From Acanthosepion esculentum (taxonomy: Eukaryota; Mollusca; Cephalopoda; Sepiida; Sepiidae): a DNA stretch of 64,000 bases. The notes below the pieces were generated by a model. The model saw only the letters and a list, made by a program, of their open reading frames with translations. It had not been told where the DNA came from and made no database searches. This document shows positions 44,901 to 55,865 of the stretch, one piece after another; position 1 is the stretch's first letter; every line of letters starts with the position of its first letter. The DNA lies in NCBI GenBank assembly GCA_964036315.1, contig OZ038485.1, positions 73,218,824-73,282,823 on the forward strand, in the 5' to 3' direction. A program made the translations under genes and the position numbers.

Positions 44901-47900
44901 GTTTAACGTGGGAAGGGAGCGGGAATGGACCCGAGTTTTCACCCGGGCCGCAGTACTTTGGCTTTAGCTGGTCTTAGCTTGTCCTAGCTGGTCTTTAGCT
45001 GGTCATAGCTAGTCTTAGCTGGTCTTTAGCTGGTCATAGCTAGTCTTAGCTGGTCTTTAGCTGGTCTTAGCTGTCAAAGCTAGACGTAGCTGCGATACTA
45101 CCAGCGCAGGGACGAATCCCTGCGACCGGCCTGTATCAGAGATCGGATCTCAGCCCCATAAGCGATCGTCCAGTGAGTAATCTGAGAACAGATACTAGGT
45201 ATCTACTTGACCTCCCACAGGGCCAGGTTGTGACACAAGGTCGGTTTTTAATGTGGGAAGGGAGGGGGAGTGGACCCGAGTTGTCACCCGGGCCGCAGTA
45301 CTTTGGTTTTAGCTTGTCTTAGCTTGTCCAAGCTGGTCTTAGCTTGTCCTAACTGGTCATAGCTTGTCAAAGCTCGTCACAGCTAGACGTAGCTGCGATA
45401 CTACCAGCGCATGGACGAATCCCTGCAACCGGCCTGTATCAGAGATCGAATCTCAGCCCCATAGGCGATCGTCCAGTGAGTAATCTGAGAACAGATACTA
45501 CGTATCTACTTGACCTCCCACAAGGCCAGGTTGTGACACAAGGTCGGGGTTTAACGTGGGAAGGGAGGGGAAATGGACCCGAGTTTACACCCGGGCCGCA
45601 GTGCTTTGGCTTTAGCTGGTCTTAGCTTGTCCAAGCTGGTCTTTAGCTGGTCATAGCTGATCATAGCTAGTCGTAGCTACGATACTACCAGCGCAGGGAC
45701 GAATCCCAGCGAACGGCCTGTTGATTTACTTGACCTCCCACAGGGTTAGGTTATGAAACAAGGTCGGGGTTTAACGTGGGAAGGGAGCGGGAATGGACCC
45801 GAGTTTTCACCCGGGCCGCAGTGTTTTGGCTTTAGCTGGTCTTAGCTTGTCCAAGCTGGTCTTTAGCTGGTCATAGCTAGTCATAGCTGGTCTTAGCTGG
45901 TCATAGCTTGTCAAAGCTGGTCATAGCTAGACGTAGCTGCGATAGTACCAGCGCAGGGACTAATCCCGGCGACCGGCCTCTACCAGAGATCGAATCTCAG
46001 CCCCATAGGCGATCGTCCAGCGAGTAATCTGTGAACAGATACTAGGTATCTGCTTCACCTCCCAGAGGGCCAGGTTGTGACACAAGGTCGGGGTTTAACG
46101 TGGGAAGGGAGGGGGAGTGGACCCGAGTTTTCACCCGAGCCACAGTACTATGGTTTAGCTGGTCTTAGTTTGTCCAAGCTGGTCTTTAGCTGGTCATAGC
46201 TAGTCTTAGCTGGTCTTTAGCTGGTCTTAGCTGGTCATAGCTTGTCAGAGCTGATCATAGCTAGACGTAGCTGCGATACTACCAGCGCAGGGACGAATCC
46301 CTGCGACCGGCCTGTATCAGAGATCGAATCTCAGCCCCATAAACGATCGTCCAGTGAGTAATCTGAGAACAGATACTAGGTATCTACTTGACCTCGCACA
46401 GGGCCAGGTTGTGACACAAGGTCGGTTTTTAATGTGGGAAGGGAGGGGGAATGTACCCGAGTTTTCACCCGTGCCGCAGTACTTTGGCTTTAGTTGGTCT
46501 TAGCTTGTCCAAGCTGGTCTTTAGCTGGTCATAGCTAGTCTTAGCTGGTCTTAGCTGGTCATAGCTTGTCAAGGCTAGTCATAGCTAGACGTAGCTGCGA
46601 TACTACCAGCGCAGGGACGAATCCCTGCGACCGGCCTCTATCAGAGATCGAATCTCTGCCCCACAGGCGATCGTCCAGTGAGTAATCTGAGAACAGATAC
46701 TCGGTACCTACTTGACATCCCACAGGGACAGGTTGTGACACCAGGTCGGGGTTTAACGTGGGAAGGGAATGGGAATGGACCCGAGTTTACACCCGGGCCG
46801 CAGTGCTTTGGCTTTAGCTGGTCATAGCTAGTCTTAGCTGGTCATAGCTTGTCAAAACTGGTCATAGCTAGACGTAGCTGCGATACTATCAGCGCAGGGA
46901 CGAATCCCTGCGACAGGCCTGTTGATTTACTTGACCTCCCACAGGGTCAGGTTATGACACAAGGTCGGGGTTTAACGTGGGAAGGGAGCGGGAATGGACC
47001 CGAGTTTTCACCCGGGCCGCAGTACTTTGGCTTTAGCTGGTCTTAGCTTGTCCTAGCTGGTCTTTAGCTGGTCATAGCTAGTCTTAGCTGGTCTTTAGCT
47101 GGTCATAGCTAGTCTTAGCTGGTCTTTAGCTGGTCTTAGCTGTCAAAGCTAGACGTAGCTGCGATACTACCAGCGCAGGGACGAATCCCTGCGACCGGCC
47201 TGTATCAGAGATCGGATCTCAGCCCCATAAGCGATCGTCCAGTGAGTAATCTGAGAACAGATACTAGGTATCTACTTGACCTCCCACAGGGCCAGGTTGT
47301 GACACAAGGTCGGTTTTTAATGTGGGAAGGGAGGGGGAGTGGACCCGAGTTGTCACCCGGGCCGCAGTACTTTGGTTTTAGCTTGTCTTAGCTTGTCCAA
47401 GCTGGTCTTAGCTTGTCCTAACTGGTCATAGCTTGTCAAAGCTCGTCACAGCTAGACGTAGCTGCGATACTACCAGCGCATGGACGAATCCCTGCGACCG
47501 GCCTGTATCAGAGATCGAATCTCAGCCCCATCAGCGATCGTCCAGTGAGTAATCTGAGAACAGATACTAGGTATCTACTTGACCTCCCACAGGGCCAGGT
47601 TGTGACACAAGGTCGAGGTTTAACGTGGGAAGGGAGGTAGGATGGACCCGAGTTTACACCTGGGCCGCAGTGCTTTGGCTTTAGCTGGTCTTAGCTTGTC
47701 CAAGCTGGTCATAGCTAGACGTAGCTGCGATACTACCAGCGCAGGGACGAATCTCTGCGACCTGCCTGTTGATTTATTTGACCTCCCACAGGGTCAGGTT
47801 GTGACGCAAGGTCAGGGTTTAATGTGGGAAGGGAGCGGGAATGGACCCGAGTTTTCACCCGGGCCGCAGTGCTTTGGCTTTAGCTGGTCTTAGCTTGTCC

Positions 47901-50900
47901 AAGCTGGTCTTTAGCTGGTCATAGCTAGTCATAGCTGGTCTTTAGCTTGTCAAAACTGTTCATAGCTAGACGTAGCTGCGATACTACCAGCGCAGGGACG
48001 AATCCCTGTGACCGTCCTATATCAGAGATCGAATCTCAGCCCCATAGGCGATCGTCCAACCAGTAATCTGAGAATAGATACTACACGGGATTTACTTGAC
48101 CTCCCACAGGGCCAGGTTGTGACACAAGGTCGGAGTTTCTGTGATCGGGATTTACTTGACCTCCCACAGGGTCAGGTTGTGACACAAGGTCAGGGTTTAA
48201 TGTGGGATGGGAGGGGGAATGGACCCGAGTTTTCACCCGGGCCGCAGTGCTTTGGCTTTAGCTGGTCTTAGCTTGTCCAAGCTGGTCTTTAGCTGGTCAT
48301 AGCTAGTCATAGCTGGTCTTTAGCTTGTCAAAACTGTTCATAGCTAGACGTAGCTGCGATACTACCAGCGCAGGGACGAATCCCTGTGACCGTCCTATAT
48401 CAGAGATCGAATCTTAGCCCCATAGGCGATCGTCCAGCCAGTAATCTGAGAATAGATACTACACGGGATTTACTTGACCTCCCACAGGGCCAGGTTGTGA
48501 CACAAGGTCGGAGTTTCTGTGATCGGGATTTACTTGACCTCCCACAGGGTCAGGTTGTGACACAAGGTCAGGGTTTAATGTGGGAAGGGAGGGGGAATGG
48601 ACCCGAGTTTTCACCCGGGCCGCAGTGCTTTGGCTTTAGCTGGTCTTAGCTTGTCCAAGCTGGTCTTTAGCTCGTCATAGCTAGTCTTAGCTGGTCTTTA
48701 GCTGGTCTTAGCTGGTCATAGCTAGACGTAGCCGCGATACTACCAGCGCAGGGACGAATCCCAGCGACCGGCCTGTATCAGAGATCGAATCTCACTCCAT
48801 AGGCGATCGTCCAGCCAGTAATCTGAGAATAGATACTACACGGGATTTACTTGACCTCCCACAGGGCCAGGTTGTGACATAAGGTCGGTTTTTAATGTGG
48901 GAAGGGAGGGGGAGTGGTCCCGAGTTTTCACCCGGGCCGCAGTACTTTGGTTTTAGCTTGTCTTAGCTTGTCCAAGCTGGTCTTAGCTTGTCCTAGCTGG
49001 TCATAGCTTGTCAAAGCTCGTCATAGCAAGACGTAGCTGCGATACTACCAGCGCAGGGACGAATCCCTGCGACCGGCCTGTATCAGAGATCGAATCTCAG
49101 CCCCATAGGCGATCGTCCAGTGAGTAGTCTGAGAACAGATACTAGGTATCTACTTGACCTCCCACAGGGCCAGGTTGTGACACAAGGTCGAGGTTTAACG
49201 TGGGAAGGGAGGTAGGATGGACCCGAGTTTACACCTGGGCCGCAGTGCTTTGGCTTTAGCTGGTCTTAGCTTGTCCAAGCTGGTCATAGCTAGACGTAGC
49301 TGCGATACTACCAGCGCAGGGACGAATCTCTGCGACCGGCCTGTTGATTTATTTGACCTCCCACAGGGTCAGGTTGTGACGCAAGGTCAGGGTTTAATGT
49401 GGGAAGGGAGCGGGAATGGACCCGAGTTTTCACCCGGGCCGCAGTTCTTTGGCTTTAGCTGGTCTTAGCTTGTCCAAGCTGGTCTTTATCTGGTCATAGC
49501 TAGTCATAGCTGGTCTTTAGCTTGTCAAAACTGTTCATAGCTAGACGTAGCTGCGATACTACCAGGGCAGGGACGAATCCCTGCGACCGTCCTGTATCAG
49601 AGATCGAATCTCAGCCCCATAGGCGATGGTCCAGCCAGTAATCTGAGAATAGATACTACACGGGATTTACTTGACCTCCCACAGGGTCAGGTTGTGACAC
49701 AAGGTCAGGGTTTAATGTGGGAAGGGAGGGGGAATGGACCCGAGTTTTCACCCAGGCCCCAGTGCTTTGGCTTTAGCTGGTCTTAGCTTGTCCAAGCTGG
49801 TCTTTAGCTGGTCATAGCTAGTCTTAGCTTGTCATAGCTTGTCAAAGCTGGTCATAGCTAGACGTAGCTGCGATACTATCAGCGCAGGGACGAATCCCTG
49901 CGACCGGCCTGTTGATTTACTTGACCTCCCACAGGGTCAGGTTGTGACACAAGGTCAGGGTTTAATGTGGGAAGGGAGGGGGAATGGACCTGAGTTTGCA
50001 CCCGGGCCACAGTACTTTGGCTTTAGCTGGTCTTAGCTTGTCCTAGCTGGTCTTTATCTGGTCATAGCTAGTCTTAGCTCGTCTTTAGCTGGTCATAGCT
50101 AGTCTTAGCTGGTCTTTAGCTGGTCTTAGCTGTCAAAGCTAGACGTAGCTGCGATACTACCAGCGCAGGGACGAATCCCTGCGACCGGTATGTATCAGAG
50201 ATCGGATCTCAGCCCCATAAGCGATCGTCCAGTGAGTAATCTGAGAACAGATACTAGGTATCTACTTGACCTCCCACAGGACCAGGTCGTGACACAAGGT
50301 CGGTTTTTAATGTGGGAAGGGAGGGGGAGTGGACCCGAGTTGTCACCCGGGCCGCAGTACTTTGGTTTTAGCTTGTCTTAGCTTGTCCAAGCTGGTCTTA
50401 GCTTGTCATAGCTGGTCATAGGTTGTCAAAGCTCGTCATAGCTAGACGTAGCTGCGATACTACCAGCGCATGGACGAATCCCTGCGACCGGCCTGTATCA
50501 GAGATCGAATCTCAGCCCCATCAGCGATCGTCCAGTGAGTAATCTGAGAACAGATACTAGGTATCTACTTGACCTCCCACACGGCGAGGTTGTGACACAA
50601 GGTCGAGGTTTAACGTGGGAAGGGAGGTAGGATGGACCCGAGTTTACACCTGGGCCGCAGTGCTTTGGCTTTAGCTGGTCTTAGCTTGTCCAAGCTGGTC
50701 ATAGCTAGACGTAGCTGCGATACTACCAGCGCAGGGACGAATCTCTGCGACATGCCTGTTGATTGATTTGACCTCCCACAGGGTCAGGTTGTGACGCAAG
50801 GTCAGGGTTTAATGTGGGAAGGGAGCGGGAATGGACCCGAGTTTTCACCCGGGCCGCAGTGCTTTGGCTTGAGCTGGTCTTAGCTTGTCCAAGCTGGTCT

Positions 50901-52634
50901 TTAGCTGGTCATAGCTAGTCGTAGCTGGTCTTTAGCTTGTCAAAACTGTTCATAGCTAGACGTAGCTGCGATACTACCAGCGCAGGGACGAATCCCTGCG
51001 ACCGTCCTATATCAGAGATCGAATCTCAGCCCCATAGGCGATCGTCCAGCCAGTAATCTGAGAATAGATACTACACGGGATTTACTTGACCTCCTACAGG
51101 GCCAGGTTGTGACACAAGGTCGGAGTTTCTGTGATCGGGATTTACTTGACCTCCCACAGGTTCAGGTTGTGACACAAGGTCAGGGTTTAATGTGGAAAGG
51201 GAGGGGGAATGGACCCGAGTTTTCACCCGGGCCGCAGTGCTTTGGCTTTAGCTGGTCTTAGCTTGTCCAAGCTGGTCTTTAGCTCGTCATAGCTAGTCTT
51301 AGCTGGTCTTTAGCTGGTCTTACCTGGTCATAGCGAGACGTAGCCGCGATACTACCAGCGCAGGGACGAATCCCTTCGACCGGCCTGTATCAGAGATCGA
51401 ATCTCACTCCATAGGCGATCGTCCAGCCAGTAATCTGAGAATAGATACTACACGGGATTTACTTGACCTCCCACAGGGCCAGGTTGTGACATAAGGTCGG
51501 TTTTTAATGTGGGAAGGGAGGGGGAGTGGGCCCGAGTTTTCACCCGGGCCGCAGTACTTTGGTTTTAGCTTGTCTTAGCTTGTCCAAGCTGGTCTTAGCT
51601 TGTCCTAGCTGGTCATAGCTTGTCAAAGCTCGTCATAGCTAGACGTAGCTTCGATACTACCAGCGCAGGGACGAATCCCTGCGACCGGCCTGTATCAGAG
51701 ATCGAATCTCAGCCCCATAGGCGATCGTCCAGTGAGTAATCTGAGAACATATACTAGGTATCTACTTGACCTCCCACAGGGCCAGGTTGTGACACAAGGT
51801 CGAGGTTTAACGTGGGAATGGAGGTAGGATGGACCCGAGTTTACACTTGGGCCGCAGTGCTTTGGCTTTAGCTGGTCTTAGCTTGTCCAAGCTGGTCATA
51901 GCTAGACGTAACTGCGATACTACCAGCGCAGGGACGAATCTCTGCGACCTGCCTGTTGATTTATTTGACCTCCCACAGGGTCAGGTTGTGACGCAAGGTC
52001 AGGGTTTAATGTGGGAAGGGAGCGGGAATGGACCCGAGTTTTCACCCGGGCCGCAGTGCTTTGGCTTTAGCTGGTCTTAGCTTGTCCAAGCTGGTCTTTA
52101 GCTGGTCATAGCTAGTCATAGCTGGTCTTTAGCTTGTCAAAACTGTTCATAGCTAGACGTAGCTGCGAAAACTACCAGCGCAGGGACGAATCCCTGCGAC
52201 AGTCCTGTATCAGAGATCGAAACTCAGCCCCATAGGCGATCGTCCAGCCAGTAATCTGAGAATAGATACTACACGGGATTTACTTGACCTCCCACAGGGC
52301 CAGGTTGTGACACAAGGTCGGAGTTTCTGTGATCGGGATTTACTTGACCTCCCACAGGGTCAGGTTGTGACACAAGGTCAGGGTTTAATGTGGGAAGGGA
52401 GGGTGAATGGACCAGAGTTTTCACCCGGGCCGCAGTGCTTTGGCTTTAGCTGGTCTTAGCTTGTCCAAGCTGGTCTTTAGCTGGTCATAGCTAGTCTTAG
52501 CTGGTCTTTAGCTGGTCTTAGCTGGTCATAGCTTGACGTAGCCGCGATACTACCAGCGCAGGGACGAATCCCTGCGACCGGCCTGTATCAGAGATCGAAT
52601 CTCACTCCATAGGCGATCGTCTAGAGAGTAATCT
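35986..52634 (+). repeat. AGCTGGTC satellite array with higher-order structure
   Basis: About 16.6 kb of tandem units in two sizes, roughly 310-330 bp and 260-270 bp. The short form lacks the block from TATCAGAGATCG to GATACTAGGTATC. Each unit has a head with hairpin-forming phrases (GCAGGGACGAATCCCTGC, GAGATCGAATCTC, ATCTGAGAACAGAT, AGATACTAGGTATCT). A middle follows (CCAGGTTGTGACACAAGGTC, GTGGGAAGGGAGGGGG, ACCCGGGCCGCAGT), then a tail of about ten 10-11-bp subrepeats on TTAGCTGGTC. Larger blocks are repeated: a 1474-bp shift relates 38868, 40342 and 41816, and shifts of about 3.0 kb relate 42.4 to 45.4 kb and 47.46 to 50.46 kb. The many 60-87-codon ORFs are repeat by-products. Confidence 0.95.
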
Positions 52635-52682
52635 GAGAACAGATACCACACCGTGATCTTAGCCCTGAAGCTGAGACGCGAT
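52635..52682 (-). pseudogene. U2 snRNA-like 5' domain (fragment)
   Basis: Read on the minus strand from 52682, the sequence starts ATCGCGTCTCAGC, continues GGCTAAGATCA and then TGTGGTATCTGTTCT. It follows nucleotides 1-47 of metazoan U2 snRNA (ATCGCTTCTCGGCC..., GGCTAAGATCAAG, TGTAGTATCTGTTCT) with about nine mismatches and one extra base, roughly 80% by hand alignment. The matched part holds the region that pairs with U6 and the branch-point recognition sequence (GTGGTA here, GTAGTA in U2). After this the sequence passes into satellite, and the U2 Sm site and 3' stem-loops are not visible. It is not a functional gene. The comparison used U2 from memory. Confidence 0.6.
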
Positions 52683-53760
52683 CGGCCAGCACCGACCGCG
52701 AGCGGGCCGCACCGACCCGGCGATGAGTCGCGGTGTTAAGTTCGGAGTGCCCCACGACAAAAATGGCGTTACTGAAATGTGAAGAATCTCACTAAAAAGT
52801 GGAGTTTTCTCTGTGAAACTATCGGTGTAACAACGCTTGGAGGTCTATTACGATTAGGTTCGTAACAACCGTGAACGAAAGTGGTAATCAGTTCATCTCC
52901 AAACGAAATTACAAGCGTGCAGTGATCATGGTGGTATGGTCAAGGTTGAAAAAAAATGTCGTTCTCTACCGCCTTTAGTGAGCGTCCGAAAGCGGCTGCG
53001 ATAATAGTTTAAAAATATTCTTGTTTGTATATTTTTCTGATGGGCTCACGTGCACCCGTGTTAGCCCCATAAATTTCTTACGAAGTAACCGCGTTTTTTT
53101 GGTTGTACACCCGATTGATCAAAAAATGTGGTCGAGTGTTTTATTTTTTAAAAATACCTGCGTAAGCGTTTTTTTATATGTTTATTTGCGCCAAAGTTAA
53201 TCCGATTTTTCTAGAACTTTCCTAGATGGGGAAATAGCATCATTTCTTATAGGTAACATCAGAGGAGACACTGCACGCTTTCCTCCTTTCTTGCCGCTCA
53301 ACACCAAATGGAGCAGAAACACTCATGGGTCGAAAGCTCCGTACAACACAGGACGCCTTTCGACCAGCAAATCATCAACAGCACCACATAAACAAAAATG
53401 CAAGAATATACATTTCCAGTTGGCACAGGTTTGGTCAGCAGAACTGAACACCTGGCATCATTCATAAAAGGAAAAGAACAATACATCTTTGATGTACAAG
53501 TTAGAAATCAACTTTGGGCACTGCACAAAAATTAAACGTCTCAGATACACCAAAAATGACATAGCAAAAGTCAAAAGTCCAAAGTCCAACTATTCCATTT
53601 AATTTACTGATGGATTGTCATCTGGTGAATTGCCATTTCCTTCACTCATTCAGGAAAATCGAAATGAGAATGAGAGACCTCACGAACACAGGCAAAAGCG
53701 CAATCGCACTAGGATGTGGTACATTCAAGTTGATACTAAGCGTTTGTGATACGAATCACA
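52683..53760. other. No gene recognised
   Basis: About 1.1 kb of apparently single-copy sequence right of the satellite. The first 60 bases are GC-rich (CACCGACC appears twice, near 52696 and 52712). The rest is AT-rich with short ORFs only. I see no domain, RNA or transposon signature. Confidence 0.45.
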
Positions 53761-54990
53761 GTTGACCTTAACGAAAATATTTAACAAAAGTTATCCCTCT
53801 TTGAACGGAGTGATGAAAAATAAGGGTTTCAACCCTATTTTTCATGTTCGAAAAAACAATTTTTTTAAATATAACTTTAGTAATTTTAGCGGCTTGCAAA
53901 TGTTTTCAAACATTAAATTACTTTTTAAATTAACGTTGTTTTACTTATGAAAATGTATTGTGGTTGGCTTAAAATGACGTCACCAGCAAGTAGTACATTA
54001 AATCTGTAAAAAACATTTTTTTTAAATAGAACTTTTTGTAAGATGTCAAAACTGCTAAACTTTTTAAATTAACTTTGTTTCAATTACTGAATAATATATA
54101 GGTTGGCGTAAAGTGGAGTCTCCCGCCATTACATGCTCCATGTATTCATAATTTTATGGAAAACCATTTTTTTAATATGACTTTTGTGTAAGCTGTCGAA
54201 AATTTTTCATAAAAAATTAATTGTTTTTAATTTAATTTAATGTAATTTTTTTTTTAATTTTCAATATTTTTTATAAAAACATTTTGTTTATTCATTTTTT
54301 ATTAATTAATGGGTTTCGAAATGTTTCCAAACAGCAAACTACATTTTAAAATAACAGTTAAGTAATTGAAATTGGTGTACATTACGTCAATTTTCACTGT
54401 TTTCATAATTTTGTAAAATAAAAATCAATTTTTTAAAATATATATTCATGTAAAATGTCAAAATTTGTTTTAATCTATAGTTTTCGATCGGCAACGTACC
54501 AATTTTTAATAATTTTAGGTGTTTTTCAATGTTTTCAAACACCAAATTTCATTTTAAAATAACGCTGATTAAAGTTTCAGAAGTAAATGAAATTAGTGCA
54601 AATTGCGTCTGTTTTAGGTCCATTTGCAATGATTTCATAATATTGTGAAACCAATTTTTGAAAAATTTAACTTTATGTAAGATGTCAAAACTTGTTTAAA
54701 TCAATAGTTTTCGATCGGAAACATATCGATTTACTATATAATTTTAGGAGTTTTTGTATGTTTTCAAACTCCAAATTACATATTAAAATAACGTTGTTTA
54801 AGTTACTGAAAAAAATGGGGGTTGCCGTAAAAGGCCGTCACCAGCCAGAACGTTTTCAATGTTCAGAAGTTATTGAAAACAATTTTTTTATATAGCTTTA
54901 AGTGTTAGGGCAAAGTTGGCCGTAACGAAAATATTTAAGAAAAGTTATCCCCCTTTGACCGGATGGAAGAAAAATAAGAGTTTTTGTCAC
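53761..54990 (+). repeat. Highly diverged relatives of the 210-bp satellite
   Basis: Four to five degenerate units keep the satellite order: TTTTCGATCGG followed by AACATATCGATT or similar (near 54480 and 54710), ATAATTTTAGG, TTTTCAAAC and TTAAAATAACG. The array is bracketed by a direct repeat, ACGAAAATATTTAA then AAAGTTATCC, at 53770 and 54923. This places an older satellite layer more than 20 kb from the main arrays. Confidence 0.65.
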
Positions 54991-55305
54991 ATCCACTTTT
55001 TGGAAGGACAGGGTATTCTGGGTACAGGGAGTTCGGCCAAGACACCAAGTTTAGCTAAACAGATCTCCAATACACATCATTCCGCATCCAGCGGCTCCAC
55101 TCACCATTCGAATTGTATTTCTATTAATAAAGTTTTTTTTTACCCTCTTCTTGTCTCATCCTTTTCTTTCTTCACATAACTGCTTTTCACCTCCACCCTC
55201 TAGGAACATAACAAAATTGGAGACGATGTACATCTGAACAACGCGGACACACACACAAGAATGGATAAAAGAATTTAGTGTCTCTCAACACAACAACGAC
55301 GTTTG

Positions 55306-55865
55306 ATGGAATTATTCTCTGAGAGTTTTTCTGCATCCACACCGGCGCCTTCAGAAACAAAAATATCAACATCAACAGAGGCGGCGGCACATTCAGTCCT
55401 GGAATTCTACTATGACCCAGCTGATAAACAGGCTTTCTGCACATGGTTTGCACGATTCGAGTATCTTTTCCAAGTGGAATTTAAAGAACAGGCGGACGAT
55501 TGGAAAGTCAAGATCCTTTTACGGAAACTTGGACCCTCTGAACACGACTGCTACGCAAACTACATTTTACCGAAACACACGCGCGACAACAATTTCGACG
55601 AAACATATTCGGTGAGCAAAACTTCTCTTTTTAATATGCGGTTTGATTGCCTTAATATTACAAAGTGTGACTAAGTTCATTTTGCCACGTATGCTGGTAT
55701 CATGAACAAAGAATATGAGTGATTTAAAATCACCGACGCACAATCAATTTAAGTATTTGTTTGTATGTGGTTTGAGGTGGCATGTGATGCTGACATTCGC
55801 GCAAAGATTGTATCCAAAATTGAAAAAAACTCTGACATTACTCTGCAGCAACACCTTTCAATTAT
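55306..55865 (+). pseudogene. Gypsy-3 gag pseudogene
   Basis: Opens at the ATG at 55306 (MELFSESFSAS). The conserved part (LEFYYDPADKQAFCTWFARF, then DDWKVKILLRKLG, then YANYILPK) matches a Gag N-terminal domain widespread in invertebrate Gypsy elements, which I know as DUF7083-like. A small internal loss after DETYS and a TGA at 55672-55674 break the frame. Later phrases (TYAGI, VFVCGL) lie in shifted frames up to about 55865. No zinc knuckles remain. Confidence 0.72.

Noticed and set aside
35986..52634. The regular repeats with short unique-looking stretches could suggest a CRISPR array.
   Set aside because: Units are 260-330 bp with repeated, not unique, interiors; there are no cas genes; and the surroundings are eukaryotic retrotransposons. 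It is a satellite.
35900..52640. A possible tRNA-derived unit, because GATTCGATC and GGATTCGTCC on the minus strand resemble a B box.
   Set aside because: The loops are three or four bases, not the seven-base T loop, and there is no A box or cloverleaf at the right distance.
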